A stretch of 64,000 nt of DNA from Pseudomonas fluorescens (GTDB lineage Bacteria > Pseudomonadota > Gammaproteobacteria > Pseudomonadales > Pseudomonadaceae), in assembly GCF_001307155.1 (NCBI RefSeq), contig NZ_CP012830.1, positions 5,702,501-5,766,500 of the forward strand, read 5' to 3'. Shown one piece after another: positions 34,365-43,167 of this stretch. The notes beneath the pieces are model-generated. The model had not been told where the DNA came from, searched no databases, and saw nothing but the letters and a program-made list of their open reading frames with translations. The translations under genes and the position numbers were made by a program. Each line of letters begins with the position of its first letter. The first letter of the stretch is position 1.

Positions 34365-34571
34365 TTACAAACACGCAGGAAGCGATAGCGTGTCCGCCAC
34401 CAACGTAAAGGGTAAGTCGAGAATAATGAACGGCCCAACTAAAGGCATCATCTCTTTGAACTCAAGCTCCGTTCCGTTAAAGCAGGCAATGGACCCGTGA
34501 GAATTTGCAACAAGCCAAGCGCAGCCGCTCAACTGTGAAAGGCTGAATATCAAAATGAGCTTCCGTAGCAC
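34365..34571 (-). CDS. YceK/YidQ-like lipoprotein, short
   Basis: 68 aa starting at GTG 34571 with AAGGA upstream. Lipobox LSGC, then ILDLPFTLVADTLSLPACL, the core signature of the YceK/YidQ lipoprotein family, but it ends immediately after it, so the C-terminus is short or truncated. A full-length relative is at 54108. Confidence 0.6.
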   Translation of the reverse strand: MLRKLILIFSLSQLSGCAWLVANSHGSIACFNGTELEFKEMMPLVGPFIILDLPFTLVADTLSLPACL

Positions 34572-34697
34572 GCAATTTCCTTATTACTTTTCCGTTGTGT
34601 TTCCCATAGATGCCATCGCGAAGAGTTAGTCACCCCCTCCCCGAATCTACCCGCATGCACTCCCCTCCGCGCCCAACGGCAACACGCGCGTGCGTGG

Positions 34698-35513
34698 TTG
34701 AGCGGGAGGGAGATCGAGGAAGGAACGCATCTAAATTACAAGAGTGAGTTGAACCTGTACTGGATGCCGTACTTGGCGCTGACTCGCCTGAGTACGATCA
34801 GCACCGTGATGCTGCGGAAAATCATCGGAGAGATAAACTGGTCATCACCTGACGTAAAACTCAACGCAATGGTGCGGCTCAGTACGATTCTGGATGATGC
34901 CGTTCGGGAGGAGCTCATCGCGAAGAATCCCGCAGAACTTTTGGACACGCCGAAGCGCAAGAAGGGGGAGCCTGATCCATTCACCCTGGATGAGGCTAAC
35001 CAGATAATCGCTCAGCTATACGACACAGCCCATTGGCCGAGCACGATCTACGCTGCATTTTTCGAATTCGCTTTCTTCACCGGCATGCGCCCGCAGGAGA
35101 TCATTGCTCTACGCTGGGAATCCGTGGGACGGGTATTGCACGCCCTGGAGTTCGCCGCTCAATACGCGGAGCGCCGGAAAGCTGGGAGTAGTTCAATCAA
35201 GCAGTTCCCCTACGTTTTCCCGCCCTCAAAGATGAGTCAGTACATCCGTCAGACCTCAGACCTGCACAAACAATGGGGGCCAACACTGAAGAAGCTGGCG
35301 ACGCGTTATCGGCCGCCGTACAACTGCCGTCACACTTATGCGACAATATGCACAATGTCTGGCATGAACCCCGCCTTTATAGCTCAACAGCTTGGACACA
35401 GCGTCCAGATGCTGCTCTCGACTTATGCGCGCTGGCTGAACTCTAGCGGCGACTGGGGAGAGATGGAAAAACTCCAAAATGCCCCAGGAATGGCCCAAGC
35501 GTCAGATGCGTAG
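34698..35513 (+). pseudogene. Tyrosine-recombinase integrase, truncated and internally deleted
   Basis: Phage-type integrase remnant, 271 codons instead of about 380-400. The catalytic pieces present are Arg 131 (GMRPQEIIALRW), Arg 211 in PPYNCRHTYAT, His 234 (QLGHS) and the nucleophile Tyr 243 (STYARW). The N-terminal arm-binding part is missing, and residues after ESV (143) jump straight to a segment near the active-site C-half, losing the beta-hairpin with the catalytic Lys. It should therefore be inactive. Confidence 0.7.
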
Positions 35514-35821
35514 CTCGCAACCCATTGATAGGTAAAGTAATTGATCTCCACAGCAAATATCACGATGCAGTATGCATCGGGGTTTTCTGGTCGGTCATAA
35601 GTAGCAAATACAGGGGTTTCTCCCCCTCAAAGACACAGTAAAACACACCAGTTGGTATCAAAATTGGTATCAGCTGGTGAACCCTTCCCGGTGTCCTGCC
35701 AACCGAATGCCCCCCTCGTGAAATCGACATACACAAGATCCTGAGTCCCAAAATTTTGGGTAAATCTCTTTCCCGAAAGCAAAGAAAAGCCCGGCATTTC
35801 TGCCGGGCTTCACATACAGCT
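35514..35821. other. Intergenic region beside the integrase
   Basis: Follows the integrase remnant. It contains a GGTGTCCTGCCAACCGAA segment (about 35690), related to copies near 25820 and 42825, and the chitinase terminator. No gene seen. Confidence 0.5.
35787..35810 (-). terminator. Intrinsic terminator of the chitinase gene
   Basis: AAGCCCGGCA / TGCCGGGCTT with a 4-base loop, then TTTTC on the minus strand, 12 bases after the chitinase stop. Confidence 0.85.
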
Positions 35822-37288
35822 TTACGCGCGCCGCTGGATTGCGACCTTCGACCAAAGGGTAAATGCGACTGGTGGTGTCCAACCTGAGTTCGATGTGTGC
35901 TCTTGCAGGCACAAGTACTTATTGCCTTCGTAAGTCACACCATCTTCCTTGCGATACCGGTGGTTCAATTGCCACTCAGGGTATTCTGGATCGGAGATGT
36001 CTCCAGCGGTTCTAACGCTCAGGCGCTTGCTCGGAAGCGACTCTTTTCCGGAAGAATCTGTTGCCGTGACAAAGTAGCTGTACTGCGTGTTCGGCGTCAG
36101 ACCCGAGTCTTTCAGCGTTAAAGCCGGTGTATGACCTATTGCAGTCCCGTTTCGGTACAACGTGTACGTCTCGATCGGACGAGGACCGGCTGAGGCTCCC
36201 CAGCTCAAAGTCAGACTGATTTCGGTCACGTCCTTGGCGGACAGATTCGCCGGAGCTGTTGGCCGGTCACCAATACCTACCTCACCGTGAATCAACGGGG
36301 CGTAGCGATTGTAGAACTCCCAATCGTAGGGGACATTGTGCGCGCTAACGCCATCGTCCCAGTTGATCGACCAGGTCATGAGCCCTTTGATGGGATGGCC
36401 GGCAGCATCGAGACGTTTGAAAGCATTGACCACCGCCGCGGGATCAATCACGTAGCCAGTAGCTGCGGCGTCAACGTTGGCCGGTAAGCCAATGACAAAT
36501 TTATCCGAGGGAATGGCGATGTAATCCCGAGTGCCAGTTACCAGACTTTCGGTCAGATAGAAGAGGAAATCCTCTTTCATCTCGTCATTGTTCTGCGCAA
36601 TCCAGGCACCCTGACCGCCATTGGCCTCCTGAACCCAGATCCCATCGCCACCCTGGTTGTAGTATTGAGGCGCGATGAAGTCGTAGTACCCCTCGAGCGC
36701 CTGAATGTAACCAACATACTTACCGCCAACCCTGAGGTAGGGAAACTCAGGCGCCATGCTGATGATGAAATGTTTCCCCTCGCCCTTGTAGTGATCCCTC
36801 ACCAGTTTCAAGGCTGCAGGCAACACCGTCTTGTTGTCAGCAAAATCAATGGCGCTTTGCTCGAGGTCGATATCAAGCCCATCGAAACCGTAGACCTCAA
36901 CCAAGCGAATGATTTCATTCGCCAGTGGATGCTCATCCCCTTTGTGCAGCTCGATATGAGCGTCGGCACCGCCCAACGAGATCAACACAGCCCTTCCCTG
37001 GCTGTTCAGTACACCTACCTGGCGGCGGAACTCGTCGTCGGAGAGGTTATAGGGTTTGAAGGTAGGAATGCCCTGGCCTTTCATGAAAGCCACAGCAACA
37101 ACGTTGTAGTCCTTGGGTACATCCACCAGATCTATATTGGCGAACTGCCCACCTTGATAGCCGTCACTGTGGCCGGCCGGCCAGTTATGCCAGAAACCCA
37201 TCAGGATTTTTTTATTGGCAATGCTCGGCATCAAAGATGCGGAGTCACTTACTTTAGATTTCAGCAATGAAAAATTGATTTTAGACAT
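35822..37288 (-). CDS. chiC: GH18 chitinase with FnIII and CBM5/12 domains, ChiC type
   Basis: Endo-acting chitinase, 488 aa. GH18 barrel about 25-335 with catalytic DGLDIDLE (proton donor Glu 143), a fibronectin type III domain about 345-430 (APANLSAKDVTEISLTLSWG), and a C-terminal CBM5/12 chitin-binding module about 437-485 (YPEWQLNHRYRKEDGVTYEG). The N-terminus (MSKINFSLLKSKVSDSAS) has no signal peptide, as in P. aeruginosa ChiC, which is nonetheless released. AAGGA precedes ATG 37288. Same strand as the LPMO gene 47 bases upstream, so probably one transcript. Lower GC than the chromosome. Confidence 0.93.
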   Translation of the reverse strand: MSKINFSLLKSKVSDSASLMPSIANKKILMGFWHNWPAGHSDGYQGGQFANIDLVDVPKDYNVVAVAFMKGQGIPTFKPYNLSDDEFRRQVGVLNSQGRAVLISLGGADAHIELHKGDEHPLANEIIRLVEVYGFDGLDIDLEQSAIDFADNKTVLPAALKLVRDHYKGEGKHFIISMAPEFPYLRVGGKYVGYIQALEGYYDFIAPQYYNQGGDGIWVQEANGGQGAWIAQNNDEMKEDFLFYLTESLVTGTRDYIAIPSDKFVIGLPANVDAAATGYVIDPAAVVNAFKRLDAAGHPIKGLMTWSINWDDGVSAHNVPYDWEFYNRYAPLIHGEVGIGDRPTAPANLSAKDVTEISLTLSWGASAGPRPIETYTLYRNGTAIGHTPALTLKDSGLTPNTQYSYFVTATDSSGKESLPSKRLSVRTAGDISDPEYPEWQLNHRYRKEDGVTYEGNKYLCLQEHTSNSGWTPPVAFTLWSKVAIQRRA

Positions 37289-37335
37289 TGTTCTATTCCT
37301 TCAGAACTGTGCTGGGAGCCATACTTGGCCCGGAG

Positions 37336-37971
37336 TTATTTAAAATTCACGTCAAATGCCTGATAAAACGCATTACCGGTATCTGCAACCACCCAAAGCA
37401 AGACAATGACATGATGACCTTGCTTACCCTGCGGCAGCTTTACTTCATGCTCAATTTTCGCTTTCAATTCGGCGGTATGCTCGTAGAACGGAACTTGAGT
37501 ATAAAAATCATCATGGAAGGGTTTTGGTTCAAGCTGAGCACGACTAATACGTTTCTTCGGATCCCAGCCATCCTTGGTAATAAACCAGCTGTAACCCCGA
37601 GTCACATGAGGCATGGTGTATACCCATTTGACATGAAACGTCTGGCCTGGAACGACATCCAACAGTGGCCAAGCAAATGGGCGATTTAGCTTATCGCTCA
37701 TTTCCTCGTTGGTGAAGTTAACGCAGTCGCGAGCATCGGTTCTGCCACCGCTGAGAATATAACCATCGGCCGGTGGAACCTGGCTTGCGCTATCAGTTTC
37801 ATAAGGTCTAGGGAATGGACCAGCCGTTAACGATGGAAAGTTCTTTCCGCCTTCCATTTCATTAGCTTGCCAGTCAAGGATAAGCCCTTCCTCTGTGGCA
37901 ATAGCAGAACGACTAGGAGGGGAAACTACACGACCATGTTTCAGCTGAGGCTTGGCTTCTGGCTTATTCAT
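37336..37971 (-). CDS. AA10 lytic polysaccharide monooxygenase without signal peptide
   Basis: Copper enzyme oxidatively cleaving crystalline chitin, 211 aa. The copper brace normally uses the N-terminal His of the mature protein: here it is His 12 in QLKHGRVVSPPSR; the second His is 122 (TMPHVTRGYSWFITKDGWD) and the axial Phe is in GNAFYQAFDVNF. All active-site elements are present, but instead of a secretory signal there is an 11-residue hydrophilic leader ending in Lys. GGAG eight bases before ATG 37971 supports this start; the GTG at 37980 adds only three residues. Cotranscribed with chitinase. Confidence 0.88.
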   Translation of the reverse strand: MNKPEAKPQLKHGRVVSPPSRSAIATEEGLILDWQANEMEGGKNFPSLTAGPFPRPYETDSASQVPPADGYILSGGRTDARDCVNFTNEEMSDKLNRPFAWPLLDVVPGQTFHVKWVYTMPHVTRGYSWFITKDGWDPKKRISRAQLEPKPFHDDFYTQVPFYEHTAELKAKIEHEVKLPQGKQGHHVIVLLWVVADTGNAFYQAFDVNFK

Positions 37972-38511
37972 TACAATCACTCCTTTGATTAATTGATCTC
38001 CCCCTAGAGGAGAGCTCTTAGGCTAGCGCAACGTCTTAGATTGTCCACCACAAAAAACGAATACGATTACAAAAGCAAAAAAACACAAATTAACCAAGCC
38101 TTCCAAACGCCCGCCGCGTCGCCTCCTCCGCCCGAAACACTGGGAAGATGACCATGTATTCCTAGCCGAGACTAACAAACACAACCACTCCTACTAAAAA
38201 CATTTTGAAACATTCACGCTCATAAATTTCAACTGGCGCTTGAGCCTGTCGAACCGCCCCACTCCAGAGAGACAGGCATGTAGTACACCCTGCCATAATC
38301 TGCCACCATCAAACCTGGCAACCATCTATAACCATTCGAAATATAAACCTAGAAGCAACATAACCTTAATTCGCAAACTAGAGGCATGGACAGCATGAAA
38401 ATGTCGGCTAAGGTGAGATAACTCCCAATGAGGCATGCATTTCAACGCCATTTGGGCGAGAAGATCTCAGGACATTTGCGCAAAGAATAGGCGCACAATC
38501 TTTCTGCAAGG
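37972..38511. other. AT-rich divergent promoter region
   Basis: 540 bases between the LPMO and the FAD oxidase. A short GC-rich minus-strand stretch (about 38092-38158) reads MVIFPVFRAEEATRRAFGRL, probably the end of a lost gene. No complete gene seen. Confidence 0.5.
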
Positions 38512-40212
38512 ATGCATACGACTATGAAAACAACAAAGGGTAGTTCGGGCTTCATTACAATAACTGAAGATAGCAAGACATTTTCGACCCTACAAAAAGG
38601 GTTCAATCTCCGCTGGCCTCCAAGCGCCGAAACGGGTGCTAAGCGAATCTATGTATGCAAAACACCAGAGGAAGTGCTGGACGCTGCGAATGAAGCGCTA
38701 TCGCAAGACTTTCGGATCACCGTAAGGAGCGGAGCGCACTGCTATGAAGGCTTTGTATCAAACAAGTTAAACAATGAAAACCTTGCAATTATTGACGTAG
38801 GTGAACTCAGAGGTTTTTCTCATAATGCTGACGGTGAGATTCAGCCGTTGTATGAGCATGACAGTAACAGACCTACACATTATAAATACGCCGCCTTCAC
38901 AGGTAATCAGAACTGGGACGGCTATGTGGCAATGTACAAACAAAGTGGCAAGACAATACCTGGCGGCTCATGTTACTCCGTGGGGGTCGGAGGTCACATT
39001 AGCGGCGGTGGATACGGCTTACTGTCCCGTCTTCAGGGTTTGACTGTCGACTGGGTGAGTGGAGTGGATATATTAATCCCCGATCCAGCCAATACCGGAA
39101 AAATGTTGATTCCTATCCACGTTAGCCCAAACTCAAGACTTAAAATACATCGCGAGCTTTTCAAGGCTTGCTGCGGTGCGGGTGGCGGCAATTTCGGCAT
39201 AATTATTCGATACTACTTCAACGATCTACCCGAGGCCCCACAAAAAGCCTACTGGACAACCCTCTCTTGGGAGTGGTCGGACTTCGATAAAGTCAGCTTT
39301 AGAAAATTCTTGCGTGGCTATTACGCCTGGTTCGCCAAAAATGACTCAGACGCAACCTCCAATATTTTGTCAAAAGCAAACGGTGGTCTCTTCACCCTGC
39401 TGAAACTGAATCACATCGACTCCAATCCGAAAGTCATTCTAGCCATCCAATACACAGGACGTGACGGCATGGTGGGTGATCATGAGCGAGATGCACCGTT
39501 TAACGACTTTCTCGCGGCTATAAACAGCGCAGCACCAGGTCACGGCAAGCTGTATGACGGTTTCGTATTACCAAACATCGCGCCAAGACCTCACAGCATG
39601 GCTGGCAGCACTATCACCAAAGCTTCGCCAGGGCTTCTCATGGACTGGTTCTACATCACTCAGATGATTAATACATCAGGCAACAACCAAAGGGGCAAAT
39701 ACAAATCTGCCTACCAAGTAGATAATTTCACCGATGCTGAGTGCGACGCCTTTTACGACAACCTCAGCGTCCGATCTAAAGATGGGACCTTCAGTCAATC
39801 GCTTGTTCAAATTGACTCTTATGGTGGAAAGATCAATAGCCTTGGCCAAGGGGATACTGCCGTACCGCAGCGCAAATCCCTACTGAAGTCTCAGTACCAA
39901 ACGTACTGGACCGACCCTGCACAAGATGACGTTCAACTCGCATGGATCAGTAAAATTTACGAAGACGTCTACGCAAATCAACCTAACAAACGACCCGGCG
40001 TCGATGATAGATATGAAGGCTGTTACATCAACTATCCAGATGTAGACATGTTATTAGTAAACGGCGTACCCAATGACAGTTGGCTCGAGCTGTACTACGG
40101 AAATACAGGGCTGGTAGAGGAACTAATTCTCTTGAAAAACCAGGTAGACCCTAAAAATCTCTTCAGACACCAGATGTCGATTCCACTAGTACGAGACAAG
40201 AAAAGACAGTAG
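38512..40212 (+). CDS. Bicovalent FAD-dependent oxidase, berberine-bridge-enzyme (AA7-like) family
   Basis: 566 aa: PCMH-type FAD domain (about 45-240) and C-terminal BBE segment (DPKNLFRHQMSIP). His 76 (RSGAHCYEG) and Cys 154 (GGSCYSVGVGGHISGGGYG) are the two residues that bind FAD covalently in oligosaccharide oxidases of this family. Such enzymes oxidise sugars or alcohols with O2 and release H2O2. No signal peptide. Start may be ATG 38512 or 38524. Divergent from the chitin genes across an AT-rich gap; substrate unknown, with chito-oligosaccharide a reasonable guess from context only. Confidence 0.85.
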   Translation: MHTTMKTTKGSSGFITITEDSKTFSTLQKGFNLRWPPSAETGAKRIYVCKTPEEVLDAANEALSQDFRITVRSGAHCYEGFVSNKLNNENLAIIDVGELRGFSHNADGEIQPLYEHDSNRPTHYKYAAFTGNQNWDGYVAMYKQSGKTIPGGSCYSVGVGGHISGGGYGLLSRLQGLTVDWVSGVDILIPDPANTGKMLIPIHVSPNSRLKIHRELFKACCGAGGGNFGIIIRYYFNDLPEAPQKAYWTTLSWEWSDFDKVSFRKFLRGYYAWFAKNDSDATSNILSKANGGLFTLLKLNHIDSNPKVILAIQYTGRDGMVGDHERDAPFNDFLAAINSAAPGHGKLYDGFVLPNIAPRPHSMAGSTITKASPGLLMDWFYITQMINTSGNNQRGKYKSAYQVDNFTDAECDAFYDNLSVRSKDGTFSQSLVQIDSYGGKINSLGQGDTAVPQRKSLLKSQYQTYWTDPAQDDVQLAWISKIYEDVYANQPNKRPGVDDRYEGCYINYPDVDMLLVNGVPNDSWLELYYGNTGLVEELILLKNQVDPKNLFRHQMSIPLVRDKKRQ

Positions 40213-40350
40213 GGAGCACGCCCTCCAGCTGCGCGCACTGCTTCGGCAGTGCGTGGTTGCTCAAACATCATTATCCTGCCTGCCGACCAACTCCCTCACG
40301 TCCCCTCAGACCTCATGCTGCTACGCTGTAACCTCCACGGAGGAATTGCG

Positions 40351-40560
40351 ATGCCAAACTCAGACCTGCTCCCTTCCCTGCTCTGCAGACTCAACGAAAA
40401 CCAGCTCGCCCTAGAGGCCGCCATCATGGAGCTTTCAAACTGGGTGGAGGTGCGAGGCTCAGCCGACGTTGCTGGCAACGTGCGCGGTGCCTTAGAAGCA
40501 ATCGACCGGAACGAGGAGTTCATCAAGATGACGCTCGCGATGATGATGGCACCCGAGTGA
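40351..40560 (+). CDS. Small prophage-associated Pseudomonas protein
   Basis: 69 aa from ATG 40351, preceded by a perfect SD (GGAGGAATTGCG). Predicted helical: LLCRLNENQLALEAAIMELS then DVAGNVRGALEAIDRNEEF. I associate this pattern with small uncharacterised proteins of Pseudomonas genomes and prophages; no function known. The open frame extends upstream to 40249 but without an SD. Confidence 0.65.
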   Translation: MPNSDLLPSLLCRLNENQLALEAAIMELSNWVEVRGSADVAGNVRGALEAIDRNEEFIKMTLAMMMAPE

Positions 40561-40680
40561 CGGCCATCGGCCAAAAGCTACCTGTCAAGATTTTATGCCT
40601 GTAGCCGATATAGCGGGAAGAAAATTAAAAATAATCCTGCTGGTTTTTCCGTCACACAGCATTCATTCGAAAGGATAGCA

Positions 40681-41763
40681 ATGAATAACATAGCAAAGAG
40701 TTTAGTCCTATCAGTTTTTTTGGCCGGGTTATCCGGCTACTCTCTCATCGCCTTAGCCGCGAATGATGGCGTATTTAAATCCAAACGCGCAGACATTAAT
40801 ACTCAGAAAAGTTATGGCCTCCTATTAGAACAGCTTAAATCTGTTGAAATATGGGAGTCTCTCGGTTCTGCTAGAGATGGAGGAGTCGCTAAATCTCTAC
40901 TAGCTTACCAAAAATTAAGCGAAATCTATTCGCCACTGATTGTCGAAAACGGTGAGCCCGTCGTCCCCACATATACCGTCGACTCTCTTAATTTAAAAGA
41001 TATAGATGGATTTCGTGCATTCGCATCGCGAGTGCAATATGACAAAAAATTTACTCCAAATGAAAACACATGCTCTGCGGCTATGACCTTTGTATTTCCA
41101 CGCCAGATCGCAGACCTCTTGAGTGACACAAGGCCAACATACGTATATGGCATACGCCAGTCCAATGATATCCTGGAGAAACTCAGATCAAAACGGATAG
41201 AACAGGGAGTTACTGACCTTTATTATCTTAAATCATTGTGCGCCAATCAAAAAGATATAAATTACTACAATGGCTATATAAATTTTTTTACGAACTTGCA
41301 AACTGACATCAAGATCATTTTGCCGATAGTAGACCAAAACTACTTAGCTAGCGTAGCCAAACAACAATCCTTACCTCAACCAAAGACACGTCCCCCTCGT
41401 CCGTTTGATCTACCAAAAGCGATGAAATTCGCTTCGTGTTCTGCTCTCTTTACGTCATTCAATCAAGTTATTCAGTCGCACGGACAACCCGGAAACCCAG
41501 CCGTAACCGATGGAGGGATAGACATGGCTATCGCCAGCGTAGTGTATTCCAATGTTGACTATCTCCTAAACAATACGCAGCCATGGGTAGATAAATACAC
41601 CACTGAAATCAGCGCTAACCTCGTAAATGTCGAGGCCATGTTTAGACCTATGGCAGAAGGCTGTGTTGCTACGTACAGAGCGAATTTGACGGAAATCAAT
41701 ATGTATGGTGATGAGGCGAAGGTTGAGTTCTACACAAAGGCCAAAGCCCTGACTAACCAATAA
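40681..41763 (+). CDS. Secreted protein of an unnamed family, paralog of the 52968 gene
   Basis: 360 aa with a signal peptide (to about LIALAA); otherwise soluble and presumably periplasmic. It shares with the product of 52968-53981 a block from LSEIYSPLIVENGEPVVPTY through LKDIDGFRAF and NTCSAAMTFVFP, plus spaced cysteines. AAGGATAGC precedes the ATG. Low GC. Family not recognised; its presence twice, in cargo positions of the same element, suggests a mobile accessory function. Confidence 0.7.
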   Translation: MNNIAKSLVLSVFLAGLSGYSLIALAANDGVFKSKRADINTQKSYGLLLEQLKSVEIWESLGSARDGGVAKSLLAYQKLSEIYSPLIVENGEPVVPTYTVDSLNLKDIDGFRAFASRVQYDKKFTPNENTCSAAMTFVFPRQIADLLSDTRPTYVYGIRQSNDILEKLRSKRIEQGVTDLYYLKSLCANQKDINYYNGYINFFTNLQTDIKIILPIVDQNYLASVAKQQSLPQPKTRPPRPFDLPKAMKFASCSALFTSFNQVIQSHGQPGNPAVTDGGIDMAIASVVYSNVDYLLNNTQPWVDKYTTEISANLVNVEAMFRPMAEGCVATYRANLTEINMYGDEAKVEFYTKAKALTNQ

Positions 41764-42336
41764 GTTGGTCATTGACGCACTATGTGATTCTCAGTCTTCG
41801 TCTGAAAAGTATGGATGATTTTGCACGGAGGGGGGGGGTGTCAAATTTGGCCTCCTCTGCCTTATTAGACCAATAAATTGTTAACTAGGACACGCTCAGT
41901 TAATACTTACTACCGTTGCAGAGTCGCCTGAAAACGGTAAAAAGCAACCGCCAGCAGATCGCATAACCAACTGGACTTCCAGCATCGCCCCCTTCGAAAG
42001 ATTGTATCCAGTATTGGGATCTTCAAATCGCACCAACCGAAGCGACCGCAATGGCAAACGGGCCTGGCCATCGAGAACGGCAAATTTAGGTTTGTCCGTT
42101 TCTGGCCGTATTATGCCTTTGGCCCACGGCAGCTTTGGGTCGATTGCAGCCCTTTATATCTGACTGCAATCGGCCAATAGGTGATTTAAGGAACCGCCAT
42201 GTCAAGGCGCCCCTTAGACCTGCACAAGCTGTTGATAACAAAGGAATATTGTCGTTTTTGACGAGATGCAAAACAGACAAATCACCCTATAAGAAAGAAT
42301 CAATAACTTAGCGTTGTATATTCCTGCAGTAGTTGA
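41764..42336. other. Intergenic region, no gene seen
   Basis: 570 bases with a run of ten G at about 41827 and a stem GATTGCAG/CTGCAATC near 42135-42165. Frames present are not protein-like. Confidence 0.5.
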
Positions 42337-42552
42337 TCAATTCTGCGCGTTGATTGCCTTACTCACCGTTTCAGCAGATTTGGGCTTTCCTTCCTCATCT
42401 TTCTTGCAGGTTTCAGACTTCTCCCCGCTGTAGCCATCGCATATGGCGATAGTGGCAACGGCATTATCCTTGTGCGCAATGGCGTCTACCACCAACCATC
42501 CCCCCCAAACCACCAACGAAATCAAGCACACCAGACCCAAAAACTTCAACAT
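42337..42552 (-). CDS. Small membrane-anchored protein
   Basis: 71 aa: one N-terminal transmembrane helix (FLGLVCLISLVVWGGWLVVDAIA) and a hydrophilic, lysine-rich tail with two cysteines (AICDGYSGEKSETCKKD). GGAGGGTAGTG precedes ATG 42552. Next to the lysis module but not convincingly a holin (only one helix). Function unknown. Confidence 0.6.
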   Translation of the reverse strand: MLKFLGLVCLISLVVWGGWLVVDAIAHKDNAVATIAICDGYSGEKSETCKKDEEGKPKSAETVSKAINAQN

Positions 42553-42900
42553 CACTACCCTCCAATTGAACGGCATAGCCTACCTTGAGGCGCCGACGTC
42601 GCAAAGTCAGATCGCATTGCTCCGAATGGCAGGCCGGCGATAACCGGGGATCGAAGCCTGGGATGCCGCATAGAAATCGACAAAGGCCTTTATAATCAAG
42701 ATCTTGATCTACAAATAGATCACAAAAAGCAGCACCTTTTGCGACTCTTTAGAACCCAATAAACATTGGTCCAAACGGTTGCATTTTGGGGAAGATTTTC
42801 CTGCAGTAAAATCCCACCTCCGACGTCCTGCCGAACGAACACAATCCATCTATCGCAGTAGTGAATCGCCGATTCAACGCTGGTATTCTCGTCGCCACGT

Positions 42901-43080
42901 TCACCTGTCATTAAGGGATGCCGGTGAAAATAGAAGCCCCGAAGTCGCGAACCTTCGGGGCTTTGCTTTCTTAACGGGATTTTTCTTCGTGAATTCCAGA
43001 TAACGGAATTCGCTCCGAGACGCCATGTTGAGCATGCTTTCGTAGGGCATGTTAATTTTTCCTACCTGATACGTAGGCAT
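42901..43080 (-). CDS. Small protein of unknown function, 3' end doubtful
   Basis: Up to 59 aa from ATG 43080 with GGAGTG upstream (MPTYQVGKINMPYESMLNMA...FRYLEFTKKNPVKKAK). The last 20 codons run through a strong terminator stem (42935-42962), so the natural end may have been lost. No family recognised. Confidence 0.4.
   Translation of the reverse strand: MPTYQVGKINMPYESMLNMASRSEFRYLEFTKKNPVKKAKPRRFATSGLLFSPASLNDR
42935..42970 (+). terminator. Intrinsic terminator
   Basis: AGCCCCGAAG / CTTCGGGGCT around TCGCGAAC, followed by TTGCTTTCTT on the plus strand. Confidence 0.75.
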
Positions 43081-43167
43081 CTTCACACTCCAACCCCACT
43101 ATTCGGGCTCTGAGCCAAGGTAAATACCTTGTAGAGATCGTCAATATAAAACATAACGGACAACAAC

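Noticed and set aside
42086..42280. 64-codon minus-strand frame
   Set aside because: Runs through a palindromic intergenic stem; no SD or domain.
42337..42552. Small membrane protein as the missing holin
   Set aside because: Only one helix, separated from endolysin by an opposite-strand gene and its own SD; not enough support.
42695..42708. ATCAAGATCTTGAT palindrome
   Set aside because: No gene starts nearby on a sensible side; could be chance in AT-rich DNA.
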